NCBI GenBank assembly: GCA_017434755.1
Contig: JAFRER010000016.1
Location: 22,391-86,390 of the forward strand
Source of the DNA: Oscillospiraceae bacterium
GTDB lineage: Bacteria; Bacillota; Clostridia; Oscillospirales; Oscillospiraceae
DNA: 64,000 nt
Reading direction: 5' to 3'
The notes below the pieces were generated by a model. That model was given only the letters and a program-made list of their open reading frames with translations, made no database searches and was not told the DNA's origin. Made by a program: the position numbers and the translations under genes. Shown here piece after piece: positions 40,659 through 49,768 of the stretch (within the stretch, counting starts at the first letter, position 1; each line of letters opens with the position of its first letter).

Positions 40659-41623
40659 GGATTGGAGACCTCGAACTGAAGGGCAGGGTGGCCCTTGCCC
40701 CCATGGCGGGGACGAGCGACTTCGCCTTCCGGCATATGTGCTTCCGCTTCGGAGCGGCTTACGCGGTCACCGAGATGGTCAGCGCGAAGGCGCTGGTCTA
40801 TAACGACGAAAAGACGAAGGACCTTCTCTGCATCCCCGAGGACGACCGGCCCTGCGCCGCCCAGATCTTCGGACACGAGCCGGAGGTGATGGGCGAGGCG
40901 GCCGCGCTGGCGCTGGCAATCTCCGGCGCGGACGCGATCGACATCAACATGGGCTGCCCCGTGGGGAAGATCGTAAAGAGCGGGGACGGATCCGCGCTGA
41001 TGAAGGACCCGGAACTGGCGGGAGCAATCGTGGAAGCGGTCGTGAAAGCGGTGGGCGTCCCCGTCACGGTGAAGTTCCGCAAAGGCTATGACGGCGGCAG
41101 CGTGAACGCCGTGGAGTTCGCGAAGGTCTGTCAGCAGGCGGGCGCGTCGGCCCTCACGGTCCACGGCCGCACCCGCGCGCAGATGTATGCGGGCAGGGCG
41201 GACTGGGACATTATCCGGGACGTGAAGCAGAGCGTTGGCATCCCGGTTTTTGCCAACGGCGACGTCTTCTCTGCGGAGGACGCGGCGCATAGCCTCCGTT
41301 ACACGGGCTGCGACGGGGTGATGATCGGCCGGGGGGCCTTCGGAAATCCTTGGATCTTCCTGCAGGCCAACGCCGCGCTGGCGGGGGAGGAGATCCCGCC
41401 GCTGCCGCCGCTGGCCGAGCGGATGGACGTGGCGGAGGAGCAGATCCGTCTGCTGGCCTCCCGTATGGGCGAGAGGAAGGCCTGCGTCGAGGCGCGGCAT
41501 CAGCTGCCCTGGTATCTCCACGGGGTGGCCCACGCAGGCTATTACAGGCAGCAGCTGGTGCGGCTGGAAACCCTCGAGCAGCTGCATGAGATCTGCAGGG
41601 GCATAAAAAAAGACCTGCGGTGA
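40652..41623 (+). CDS. dusB: tRNA-dihydrouridine synthase (DusB type)
   Basis: The 323-residue FMN enzyme reduces uridine to dihydrouridine in the tRNA D-loop. It has VALAPMAGTSDFAFR, AIDINMGCPVGKIVKSGDGS with the catalytic Cys in GCP, LTVHGRTRAQMYAG and CDGVMIGRGAFGNPWIF. ATG 40652 overlaps xth by seven bases; the longer frame from 40496 is a shadow inside xth. DusB is the usual type in this phylum. Confidence 0.92.
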   Translation: MVRIGDLELKGRVALAPMAGTSDFAFRHMCFRFGAAYAVTEMVSAKALVYNDEKTKDLLCIPEDDRPCAAQIFGHEPEVMGEAAALALAISGADAIDINMGCPVGKIVKSGDGSALMKDPELAGAIVEAVVKAVGVPVTVKFRKGYDGGSVNAVEFAKVCQQAGASALTVHGRTRAQMYAGRADWDIIRDVKQSVGIPVFANGDVFSAEDAAHSLRYTGCDGVMIGRGAFGNPWIFLQANAALAGEEIPPLPPLAERMDVAEEQIRLLASRMGERKACVEARHQLPWYLHGVAHAGYYRQQLVRLETLEQLHEICRGIKKDLR

Positions 41624-41659
41624 GCGCTTCCGAACATTTGATTTGCGTCGGAGACGAAT

Positions 41660-41678
41660 TTGTGATATTATTAACTAA
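41660..41678 (+). promoter_or_regulatory. Possible Rex operator upstream of rex
   Basis: TTGTGATATTATTAACTAA resembles the Rex consensus TTGTGAAAT-type/TTAACAA inverted repeat, with one inserted base in the right half. It lies about 40 bases before the rex start, in the promoter region, suggesting autoregulation. The match is imperfect. Confidence 0.45.
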
Positions 41679-41716
41679 ATCTGTAAGCAGCACATATTAT
41701 CGGGAGTGATCGTTTC

Positions 41717-42406
41717 TTGAAGAGGATAAAGGTTTCCAACAACGTCATACGCAGGCTGCCCCGGTATCTGCGCCGGCTCGACGAGCTCGCGGCGCAGGGG
41801 ATCAGCAGGATCTCGTCTTCGGAGCTCGGGCAGCAGCTGGGGCTCACCCCGTCCCAGATCCGGCAGGATTTCAGCTGCTTCGGGGAGTTCGGCCAGCAGG
41901 GCTATGGATACAATGTCACGGCGCTCCGGGAGGAGATCGCCCGGATTCTCGGCATGGACAGGGGCTACAGCGCCGTCCTGATCGGCGTGGGCAACATCGG
42001 CCGCGCTCTGATGGACAATTTCTGCTTCTCCGCCTGGGGCTGCAAGCTTCTCTGCGCCTTTGACGTGGACAGCGGCATCATCGGGAAGAAACTCAACGGC
42101 ATTCCGGTGAGGAGCATGGACGAATTGTCCGCTTTCCTGAAGAGCAATACCGTGGATCTCGCAGTGCTGGCTGTGCCGAACGATTCCGCGAAAAAGGTGA
42201 CCGCGATCCTCACCGAAAACGGCATAGAGGCCATCTGGAACTTCACCAATGTGGACATCGCGGCCCCCGAGAGCCCGCTGATCGTGGAAAATCTCCATTT
42301 TTCGGACAGCCTGCTCTCTCTGACATACTACATCTCGGACAAGAAGGACGAGGAAGCGGCGAGAAACGCCCGCCTTGAGCGGCAGAAGAGTTCCGCAAAG
42401 AACTGA
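41717..42406 (+). CDS. rex: Redox-sensing transcriptional repressor Rex
   Basis: The 229-residue repressor senses the NADH/NAD+ ratio. The N-terminal winged helix includes ISSSELGQQLGLTPSQIRQD and DFSCFGEFGQQGYGYNV; the Rossmann NAD site is AVLIGVGNIGRALMDNF (residues about 86-102). The C-terminal swapped helix carries FSDSLLSLTYYI. The start is a TTG preceded by GGGAGTG. In anaerobes Rex represses fermentation genes when NAD+ is high. It stands between dus and mnmE. Confidence 0.95.
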   Translation: MKRIKVSNNVIRRLPRYLRRLDELAAQGISRISSSELGQQLGLTPSQIRQDFSCFGEFGQQGYGYNVTALREEIARILGMDRGYSAVLIGVGNIGRALMDNFCFSAWGCKLLCAFDVDSGIIGKKLNGIPVRSMDELSAFLKSNTVDLAVLAVPNDSAKKVTAILTENGIEAIWNFTNVDIAAPESPLIVENLHFSDSLLSLTYYISDKKDEEAARNARLERQKSSAKN

Positions 42407-42420
42407 CGGATCGAAAAAGA

Positions 42421-42446
42421 AAGCTCCCTTCGGGGAGCTTGTTTTG
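42421..42446 (+). terminator. Terminator of rex
   Basis: AAGCTCCC and GGGAGCTT close a TTCG tetraloop (42429-42432), followed by GTTTTG. Confidence 0.75.
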
Positions 42447-42460
42447 ATAAGGGGAACAAC

Positions 42461-43819
42461 ATGTCTGATACCATAGCGGCCATAGCCACCGGCAGCACGG
42501 TCTCGGCGATCGGGATCGTCCGGGTGTCTGGTGAAAACGCGATCGAATACGCCTCCCGGCTCTTCCTGCCGAACTCCGGCAGGAGCCTTGCCGACTGTGA
42601 AGAGCGGAAGCTCGTTTACGGAAAGCTGACCGACGGCCGGGGCGATGTGCTTGACCTTTGCCTGTGCGTCATATCCAGAGCCCCGTACAGCTACACGGGG
42701 GAGAATACGGCCGAATTCCAGTGCCACGGCTCTCCCGTGGTCCTGCGCGCCGCGCTGGACGCGCTCTTCGCCCTCGGGGCAAGGCAGGCTCTTCCGGGCG
42801 AGTTCACGAAGCGGGCCTTCCTCAACGGCAAGATGGAACTCACCGCCGCCGAGGCCGTGGCCGACATCATCGACGCGGAGACCGCCGAAAGTGTGAAGAA
42901 CGCCGCGGGACAGCTTTCCGGCGCCATTGACGCGAAGCTTACCGGCTTCTATTCCGACCTAGCAGACATATCCTCCCATTACCACGCCGTGCTGGATTAT
43001 CCGGACGAGGACATCGAGCCCTTCGTCCTCGAGGACTATCTGGGCCGGATGAAAAGGATCGCCGCCGGGCTTTCGGATCTGCTTTCGACATTCGAGAGAG
43101 GAAAGCTCATGCGCGCGGGCATACCCGCCGTGATCGCGGGGAAGCCGAACGTGGGGAAAAGCTCGCTGATGAACGCGCTGCTCGGCTATGACAGGGCGAT
43201 CGTCACCCGTATTCCCGGAACCACAAGGGACACAATAGAGGAAAAGCTAGTGATCGGCGGCCTGTGCCTTCGCCTGACGGACACGGCGGGCATACGGGAG
43301 ACCGAGGACATCGTGGAGAGCATGGGCGTGGAGCGCAGCCGGAAGGCACTGGAAGGAGCATCCCTTGTGATCGCAGTGATCGACGGAAGCGCGGAGCCGG
43401 ACGCGGAGGACAGGGAAATCATCCGCACGGCGGAAAAAGCCGGAAAAGGCATCGTCATCGTCTCCAAGCAGGACATCAGCGAAAGAGACTGGGAAATCGA
43501 CACACCACTTCCCGTAGTGCGTGTTAGTTCCGTGACGGGACAGGGCCTGGATGAACTGGAGAGGACCATCGGGGAACTGTTTCCGCTGCCGGACGTCCCA
43601 GCGGGAGAGATCCTGACCAACGCCCGTCACGCGGACGCCGCTGGCAGGGCCCTGGATTATATGAACGCCGCCATGGATGCTGCGGCCGCCGGCAGGACCC
43701 CCGATATTGTCCTCACCGAGACGGAGGGCGCCATGCAGGCCATAGGGGAACTCAGCGGCAGGACCGTTCGCGAGGACGTTACGGACCGGATCTTCGAGCG
43801 CTTCTGCGTAGGCAAATAA
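42461..43819 (+). CDS. mnmE: tRNA modification GTPase MnmE (TrmE)
   Basis: The 452-residue GTPase partners MnmG in building cmnm5U34. It starts with the folate-binding domain ([20 protein letters not shown]). The inserted G domain has G1 [14 protein letters not shown], the switch [14 protein letters not shown]3 DTAGIRE and G4 SKQD (usual NKxD replaced by SKQD). It ends FERFCVGK, the invariant C-terminal C-[IV]-G-K with catalytic Cys. Only 15 bases separate it from the rex terminator, so a promoter may overlap that region. Confidence 0.95.
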   Translation: MSDTIAAIATGSTVSAIGIVRVSGENAIEYASRLFLPNSGRSLADCEERKLVYGKLTDGRGDVLDLCLCVISRAPYSYTGENTAEFQCHGSPVVLRAALDALFALGARQALPGEFTKRAFLNGKMELTAAEAVADIIDAETAESVKNAAGQLSGAIDAKLTGFYSDLADISSHYHAVLDYPDEDIEPFVLEDYLGRMKRIAAGLSDLLSTFERGKLMRAGIPAVIAGKPNVGKSSLMNALLGYDRAIVTRIPGTTRDTIEEKLVIGGLCLRLTDTAGIRETEDIVESMGVERSRKALEGASLVIAVIDGSAEPDAEDREIIRTAEKAGKGIVIVSKQDISERDWEIDTPLPVVRVSSVTGQGLDELERTIGELFPLPDVPAGEILTNARHADAAGRALDYMNAAMDAAAAGRTPDIVLTETEGAMQAIGELSGRTVREDVTDRIFERFCVGK

Positions 43820-43828
43820 AGCGGCATT

Positions 43829-43871
43829 AAAAAGCACAGCCCTCCCGTACGGGGAAGGCTGTGCTTTTTTT
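43829..43871. terminator. Bidirectional terminator after mnmE
   Basis: AAAAAGCACAGCC pairs with GGCTGTGCTTTTT with an additional internal CCC/GGG stem. It lies between mnmE and the converging phosphatase gene. Confidence 0.85.
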
Positions 43872-43886
43872 ATGCCGTGCCGGCGT

Positions 43887-45773
43887 TTATTCCGCCGGAG
43901 GCTGTTCGGGCCCGTCGTTCTTCCGGTCGGGTCCGTAGTATTTTACGCAGAGCATGGTGATGTCGTCGAACTGCGCTGTTCCCTCCGCAAAGGTGTATAC
44001 ATCGTCGTGCATGCGACGGATCAGCTCCTCCGGGGAGGAGTCGGGATCCTTGTTCAGGCTCGCGAGCAGGCGTTCATCGCCGAAAGCCTCGGTCCTCCCG
44101 TTCACGGCCTCGGGCACGCCGTCCGTATATTCGAACACGCAGTCGCCCGGCGCAAGGGTGAACTCCCTGTTCACATACTTCGCATTTTTGCTCACACCGA
44201 CCGGGGCGCAGTGCTTGTACTTTATCACTTCAAAATCCTGACCTGCACGCCGGAGAGTGGGGTTTTCATGTCCCGAGTTGCACACGAGGCCCCTGCCAGT
44301 GGAGATCTCCAGCACGGCCAGCCACACCGTGGCAAACATCATGGAGGAGTTCCGGTCGCTCAGCTGTGCGTTCACACTCTCAAGGGCGGCAGCGGGATCG
44401 GGGTGCTCTGCCAGCTGGTTCTTGATCAGGGTCTTGGAAACCATCATGAACAGCGCCGCGGGGATGCCCTTGCCAGATACGTCCGCTATGACGAGTGCGA
44501 GATGGTCGTCATCAACGAGGAAGAAATCGTAGAAGTCACCGCCGACGTCTTTAGCCGGATCCATCAGAGCGTATATGTCGAACTCATGCCGCTCGGGGAA
44601 GGGCGGGAATTTTGTCGGCAGCATGCTGTTCTGGATATCTGCCGCAAGCTTGAGCTCCTTGTCCAGCTGGTCGAGCTCGGAGATCATGGAGATAACGCCC
44701 CGGACGGGATCTCCGGCGTTTCTGTCCCCTATCACGGCCCGGATGAACGTAAGGGCATCCTCGTCCGCCTTCCGCAGCCGGCAGGTCACTTTCATGCGCA
44801 CGGTTTGGTCGGGATGGGCGGAATTGTGCCGCTCCACAGCCTCCTCCACCAGAGAGGACCTCCTCTGTACGGTGTTGAGGCTGCCGTCACCCGAGAACAT
44901 CAGAAACCGGTTTTCGTCCGCACGGATGACATCGCCCTCCTTGTGGAGAGAGCTGCGCAGGATTTCAAAGCAGGAGCTGTCATCTCCGCCTGTATCCACG
45001 ATCAGCACGCTGCGGGTGGAATCCTTTCCGGCGAGCGTGCGGTCAAGCAGATAGTTCAGCATGCCGACGTTGTACATGCCGGACTCCTCGTCAAGGTAGC
45101 GCAGTTCATCGGCCATGGAGAAATACAGCAGCACGGCGCCGATCGCAAAACCCAGAACGTCCGTCTGATACGGCAGGAAAAACTGCACGATCACACCCAG
45201 CTCAACCGAGATCAGCATGGGCAGGACCCGGATGAAACGCGCTTTTTCCGACTGCCTGTCGAAAATCAGGACCAGAACCAGAGAGGCGAGGAAATAAACC
45301 GTTTCGAGCGCCACCACGATATCATAGAGCACCGTCGTCTCACATTCGTTCAGCTGCGTGTAGGAAAAAATGATCCCCGTGAAGAGGTTCACGACCAGGA
45401 GCACGCTGAACACGCCCAGTGAAATGTTGCCCAGCACGGCGATAAGGGGAAGCTTTTCCATTTTTCCGAAAAGCTTGAGACCTACATAAGAGCTCCAGAG
45501 GAGGATTGCCAGGAACACGAGCCACTCCCACAGCGTCCTGCTGAGCAGGACAAGAATATGGAGAAATGCGCCGGACTGCATAAACGCTATATGGCAGATA
45601 AAGCTGAAAATACAGGAGAGCGTAAGGGCAATCGTAAGCTTGAAAAAGATCGCATGCGAGAGATCATTCCGGCGGCGAAGACGCTCCGAAAGGATCAGCA
45701 GCAGAATCATGACGATGAAAGCCCCGGCGTCCGCGTAGCAGGATACAATTGCAATATTGTTGACGGAGCTCAT
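43887..45773 (-). CDS. Membrane protein with SpoIIE-type PP2C phosphatase domain
   Basis: The 628-residue protein has seven hydrophobic helices in residues about 1-225. A degenerate GGDEF-like region follows (DEESGMYNVGMLNYLLD), with no GG[DE]EF active site. The C-terminal SpoIIE-type phosphatase (residues about 370-610) contains DIQNSMLPTKFPPFPE, DVGGDFYDFF, IADVSGKGIPAALFM, YTDGVPEA and DDITMLCVK; the metal-binding Asp residues are all there. Such domains dephosphorylate anti-anti-sigma (STAS) proteins. It overlaps the upstream sensor gene by four bases, so it is probably the output half of a two-protein sensor. Confidence 0.88.
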   Translation of the reverse strand: MSSVNNIAIVSCYADAGAFIVMILLLILSERLRRRNDLSHAIFFKLTIALTLSCIFSFICHIAFMQSGAFLHILVLLSRTLWEWLVFLAILLWSSYVGLKLFGKMEKLPLIAVLGNISLGVFSVLLVVNLFTGIIFSYTQLNECETTVLYDIVVALETVYFLASLVLVLIFDRQSEKARFIRVLPMLISVELGVIVQFFLPYQTDVLGFAIGAVLLYFSMADELRYLDEESGMYNVGMLNYLLDRTLAGKDSTRSVLIVDTGGDDSSCFEILRSSLHKEGDVIRADENRFLMFSGDGSLNTVQRRSSLVEEAVERHNSAHPDQTVRMKVTCRLRKADEDALTFIRAVIGDRNAGDPVRGVISMISELDQLDKELKLAADIQNSMLPTKFPPFPERHEFDIYALMDPAKDVGGDFYDFFLVDDDHLALVIADVSGKGIPAALFMMVSKTLIKNQLAEHPDPAAALESVNAQLSDRNSSMMFATVWLAVLEISTGRGLVCNSGHENPTLRRAGQDFEVIKYKHCAPVGVSKNAKYVNREFTLAPGDCVFEYTDGVPEAVNGRTEAFGDERLLASLNKDPDSSPEELIRRMHDDVYTFAEGTAQFDDITMLCVKYYGPDRKNDGPEQPPAE

Positions 45774-48700
45774 AGCGCCACCTCCTCGTTGAGCGGTCTG
45801 TTCATCTCGCTCAGATGCAGGCAGACGAGTATAAGCGTGTAGAAAAAGGAAGTGGAGGAAATACCGCCGAAGCTGAGCTCCGCCGCAGCCCTTGAAACCA
45901 GGAGCACAAGCAGCACAACAAGAAGCCGCTTATCGATCCGGATGAGTCTTATTAGGGAAACGGCCAGATAGATCCAGACGGGAATGACGGGCAGGAACAG
46001 CAGCTCGTCAAATCTCCCGGATACGAAAGAGTTGTCCTCGCCGATCGAGAATATCCAGCCGGTCTTCAGGTTGATCAGAATGACGATCACAAAAAGGAAA
46101 CAGGGGATGCCGTAGAGCAGCTTTTTCCTGCGCAGTTTGCCGCTGTCCGGGTCGAGGCGGCTTTCAAAATACATCAGGAGCAGATAGGGGAAGAATACCA
46201 TCGCGATATAGAAAGCGGTGTTCCCGGCGATCATCAGCAACCTGACGATAGGATGGGAGAGGTATTCCAGAAGATAAGAGAGCGTCTCTCCCAACGTCAT
46301 CACCAGATTCGTCAGGATCAGACCGAGAAACAGCCTGTCATCCGGACGTCCGCGCTTTCGGTAGAGGGATGTGAACACAAACAGCCCCGTCATCAGCAGC
46401 AGAGATGCGCTGTTCATGATCAGTGTACCCATTGTGCCCGCGGACATTTCCTTTCCCTTAACAATACTGAAAAGGGCAGTCTGCTCCGTACGGCTCACGG
46501 GATCCCGCACGGTAATGATAAAGTGATAGCTGCCGATCTTCAGGTTCGTGTAATCCACGGGCTTGAGTTTGCTGCGGCTCATTGTGGTATTTTCCGAGTC
46601 GAAGCCGGAGAGGGAATAGGAGACCTGCGGGTCGGTCAGGGAATAGTTGAAAACATAGGGATATATCGTGATCTTATGGGCATTCGCCGGGAGGGTGAAC
46701 CTGCCGGAAAGGTCCGCATAGCAGCGAATGCCGTCCGCCTCGACATACGGGACGGAGACCCGGTAATGCAGCTTTTCACTGAAAGGATCATCTACATTCG
46801 CGCTGAACACGCCCTCGGAGCCGGAGATATACAGTCTGCCGTCCGGCGTGAGTTCACTGGAAGAGTTCGCCGAGACCACATACGGGATACCGCTCTGAAT
46901 GCTGAAGAACACGGGATCGATTTCTGCGTTTGCCAGCAGCTCATCTCCGGGAACACTGTATATTCCGGCGCTGCAGAGCACCCAGACATCGCCGCTGCTG
47001 TTTTCATACACATCATAATTGTTCGGATAGGGGAACTGACGTATCGTCGTCACCTTGAAGTCCGGCGTCATATAAGCCAGGGAGTTTCCGGTGACGACCC
47101 AGTAGATATCGTGAAAGCGGCTTTTCTTGACGCGCAGGATGATCTCCGACTGCAGTCCGTCCTCCGTCCCGATTCTTCTTGTCCCTTCGGGTGAGATCAC
47201 ATAGATCCCGTCGCCGTCCGAACCGAGCACATATTCCTTGTTAAAGCCCTCTGTCACGGTAAGGATCTCTCCGTTTACGATACCGTCCTCGGGACCATAA
47301 TTCTTTTTGACGCGATTTCCTATGATCACGCTGAGTCCGCCGCTGTTAGCTACAAGCAGAGATCCATCGGAGCACTCACTCACAACACGCACGGAGTCGG
47401 ACCAGAGGCCCTCCTCATGTGTGAAGGCGACAACCGTCCCTTTGTCGTAACGGATCACACCGTATCGCTTCCAACCGGGGATCCAGAGCCTTCCCTGACT
47501 GTCCCTGTAGATGGCGCGGACACGGACTCCCCTGAGCATCTCAAGCAGATCCGTAAAGCCGAGATCCTTGCCGGAGGCCGTCAAGCACATCGTCAGCGGG
47601 ACGCTCTCCGCTACTTCGTCTCCGTCAATCACAATCAGGCCGCTGTCCGTTCCGATAAAAAGTTGATCCCCGTACAGGCAGGTGGAGTTGACTACCACGG
47701 CCGGAAGGTTCCATCGCTCGAAAAGATCTGAAAACATATTCGGAACGATCTTCATGACTCCCTGATGGGAGGACACGAGCCACAGGTTTCCGTCATAATC
47801 GGTGATCAGATGCTCCAGGGAGTTGTTCATCGGAACGTTTTCCAGGAGACTGAATCCGGTGTCGTCAAGTCTCCCAGTCCCGTTCGAGGCGCAGACCCAG
47901 ATTTTCCCGTCGATGTATTCCATGCTGTTCACTGTGGATAGGGGAGAAATGTCAGAAGAGGAAAGGTCACGGAAGTTGTCGGCAAGGCTGCCATGGTAGA
48001 CTTCCGAATCGTCCGAGCCTACATAGAGCTTCCCGGGATGCGCGGGATCGGGCATGATGCAGTGGGCGCCTTTCACGCGGCAGGAGTTGTGCCCGAGAAA
48101 AGTTTCGACTCTGCCGTCTTTCAGAGTGAAAAGGTCGTCCTCGCCGGTGATACCGTAGAGCAGACCGTCGTTTCCGATGCGAAGCTGCGGGACAGACTGC
48201 CCATCCAGACGTTCGTCTTCTAGTACGGTCAGTTCTGTTCCGGAAATGGTGGCGATCCCTCCGGCCGCTGCAGCAATATAGATGAGACCGTTTGCGTCCT
48301 CGGCGATAGAACGGATGCTGACGGAGCGCAGACCGTCCGACCGGTTCCAGTTGCGCAGGGAACCTTTTGTCATGAGAAACAGGCCGGAATCATTTGTGCC
48401 GATCCAGAGGCGGTCTTTGCTGTCCACATACAGGCAGCGCACGTTGGCGATTCCGGAGGTGGAGTCCACGCGCTCAAAGACGGTGCCGTCATAACGCACC
48501 AGACCGGCATAGCTTCCGATCCAGAGAAAGCCGTCTCCTGTCTGCGCTATGGCGGTGGCGTCCGAGGTAGGAAGGCCGTTTTTGTTGTTATAGAGCACCG
48601 CGGAGAATCCGTCTCTGCTTTCAATGGGATCCACCGATAGTGCGACATTCCTGTTGCCGGAGGTGTTGACCGCAGGGAAGATGTCCTCAGAACTTGCACG

Positions 48701-48790
48701 GACAGCCAGCAGCGGCAGGACGAGCGAAGCAAGAAGCAGGCAGACAAGCAGTCTGACTGGCAGTGTTCCGGTCTTTCGTGTTCCGATCAT
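45770..48790 (-). CDS. Beta-propeller sensor with Y_Y_Y and seven-helix membrane domain, no output domain
   Basis: The 1006-residue protein has a signal peptide (LVCLLLASLVLPLLAVRA), then about 12-14 propeller repeats of the two-component regulator type (DGFLWIGSYAGLVRYDG, KDRLWIGTNDSGLFLM) to about residue 690. A Y_Y_Y-type Ig domain follows (KITIYPYVFNYSL), then seven membrane helices at about 780-1000. Related architectures continue into GGDEF or kinase domains, but this one stops at NEEVAL. The downstream gene begins within the last four bases, so signalling presumably passes to its phosphatase. The ligand may be a polysaccharide, by analogy only. Confidence 0.85.
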   Translation of the reverse strand: MIGTRKTGTLPVRLLVCLLLASLVLPLLAVRASSEDIFPAVNTSGNRNVALSVDPIESRDGFSAVLYNNKNGLPTSDATAIAQTGDGFLWIGSYAGLVRYDGTVFERVDSTSGIANVRCLYVDSKDRLWIGTNDSGLFLMTKGSLRNWNRSDGLRSVSIRSIAEDANGLIYIAAAAGGIATISGTELTVLEDERLDGQSVPQLRIGNDGLLYGITGEDDLFTLKDGRVETFLGHNSCRVKGAHCIMPDPAHPGKLYVGSDDSEVYHGSLADNFRDLSSSDISPLSTVNSMEYIDGKIWVCASNGTGRLDDTGFSLLENVPMNNSLEHLITDYDGNLWLVSSHQGVMKIVPNMFSDLFERWNLPAVVVNSTCLYGDQLFIGTDSGLIVIDGDEVAESVPLTMCLTASGKDLGFTDLLEMLRGVRVRAIYRDSQGRLWIPGWKRYGVIRYDKGTVVAFTHEEGLWSDSVRVVSECSDGSLLVANSGGLSVIIGNRVKKNYGPEDGIVNGEILTVTEGFNKEYVLGSDGDGIYVISPEGTRRIGTEDGLQSEIILRVKKSRFHDIYWVVTGNSLAYMTPDFKVTTIRQFPYPNNYDVYENSSGDVWVLCSAGIYSVPGDELLANAEIDPVFFSIQSGIPYVVSANSSSELTPDGRLYISGSEGVFSANVDDPFSEKLHYRVSVPYVEADGIRCYADLSGRFTLPANAHKITIYPYVFNYSLTDPQVSYSLSGFDSENTTMSRSKLKPVDYTNLKIGSYHFIITVRDPVSRTEQTALFSIVKGKEMSAGTMGTLIMNSASLLLMTGLFVFTSLYRKRGRPDDRLFLGLILTNLVMTLGETLSYLLEYLSHPIVRLLMIAGNTAFYIAMVFFPYLLLMYFESRLDPDSGKLRRKKLLYGIPCFLFVIVILINLKTGWIFSIGEDNSFVSGRFDELLFLPVIPVWIYLAVSLIRLIRIDKRLLVVLLVLLVSRAAAELSFGGISSTSFFYTLILVCLHLSEMNRPLNEEVAL

Positions 48791-48880
48791 AGCCCGATCC
48801 GTGCCCTTCCTTTCTGTGTCATCGTATCCGCGGAAAACGCGGCATACTCCGGTGGTTTCCTGTTTGTTTATATTTTATTT

Positions 48881-48909
48881 ATTATAGCATCTGTCAAAAT
48901 TCCTTGCAA
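48881..48909 (-). promoter_or_regulatory. Promoter of the sensor-phosphatase operon
   Basis: On the minus strand TTGCAA (48904-48909) and a perfect TATAAT (48881-48886) are 17 bases apart. Confidence 0.65.
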
Positions 48910-48992
48910 CAAAGAAAACCGCCGGTTGCGGAAAGCCCTGTGAGCATTATCTTCCGGCGCCCAACGAGCAGAGAAACACTCCTCAGATATAA

Positions 48993-49023
48993 AAAACAGT
49001 CCACCTTTCAGATGGACTGTTTT
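48993..49023. terminator. Terminator of tRNA-Ser
   Basis: AAACAGTCCA (48994-49003) and TGGACTGTTT (49013-49022) form a stem directly after the tRNA 3' end, with a T-run on the minus strand. Confidence 0.8.
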
Positions 49024-49024
49024 A

Positions 49025-49116
49025 TGGCGCAGAAGGAGGGATTTGAACCCTCGCGTGTTTTTTACGCACCTACTCCCTTAGCAGGGGAGCCCCTTCGGCC
49101 TCTTGGGTACTTCTGC
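49025..49116 (-). tRNA. tRNA-Ser (GCU)
   Basis: The minus strand gives a class II tRNA with acceptor GCAGAAG/CTTCTGC, anticodon loop CTGCTAA (anticodon GCT), the long variable arm typical of Ser, T arm GAGGGTTCAAATCCCTC and encoded CCA at 49025-49027. Confidence 0.95.
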
Positions 49117-49201
49117 AAGCCGAATTTTCTGTGCAATATCAAGTTGCCGAATCATATTAGCACAGCGCGGATGCAATGTCAAGGAAAAGGCCCGATTTCT
49201 G

Positions 49202-49230
49202 TTGAAGTGCCGTCGGTGCTCGTGTATAAT
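49202..49230 (+). promoter_or_regulatory. Promoter of the msrA operon
   Basis: TTGAAG (49202-49207) and perfect TATAAT (49225-49230) have a 17-base spacer; the leader to ATG 49271 is about 35 bases and contains GAGAGGAG. Confidence 0.75.
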
Positions 49231-49270
49231 ATGAAAAACTATCCATCCGGGTCAGAGAGGAGCATCAAAG

Positions 49271-49768
49271 ATGAGCGTTAAAACGATCTACTTTGCGGGC
49301 GGCTGCTTCTGGGGCGTGCAACGCTATTTCGACCAGTTCGAGGGCGTTGTGTCCACCGAAGTCGGTTACGCCAACGGGCCGGACAGAGCCCCCACCTACA
49401 GGGAGGTCTGCGGCGGCACCGGTCATGCGGAGACTGTGCGCATTGAATACGACGAGGAGCGCATCTCCCTCACCGAGCTTCTGAACTTCTACTTTATGGT
49501 GATCGATCCACTGTCCTTCGGCAGACAGGGCGGCGACATCGGCATCCAGTACCGCACCGGCATCTACTGGACGGAAGAGAGCCAGCTGCCGGAGATCGAG
49601 GCCGTGTATGCGGCCGAGGAGAAAAAGGCCGGCGTGAAGCTCGCCGTGGAGCTCAAGCCCATCGAAAATTTCTTCTCCGCCGAGGAATACCACCAGAAAT
49701 ATCTGGAAAAAAACCCGGACGGTTACTGCCACATCCCGCGGGCGATGTTTGAACTGCAGCAGGGATGA
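49271..49768 (+). CDS. msrA: Peptide-methionine (S)-S-oxide reductase
   Basis: The 165-residue repair enzyme reduces methionine-S-sulfoxide. The catalytic GGCFWG is at residues 10-15, with YREVCGGTGHAETVRIEYD and FFSAEEYHQKYLEKNPDGYC typical of MsrA. A C-terminal Cys in DGYCHI may serve as recycling residue. It is the single-domain form, without MsrB. Its stop overlaps the next gene (ATGA). Confidence 0.95.
   Translation: MSVKTIYFAGGCFWGVQRYFDQFEGVVSTEVGYANGPDRAPTYREVCGGTGHAETVRIEYDEERISLTELLNFYFMVIDPLSFGRQGGDIGIQYRTGIYWTEESQLPEIEAVYAAEEKKAGVKLAVELKPIENFFSAEEYHQKYLEKNPDGYCHIPRAMFELQQG

Noticed and set aside
43872-45422. 516-codon plus-strand open frame
   Set aside because: It is antisense to the SpoIIE-type phosphatase gene and has no motif.
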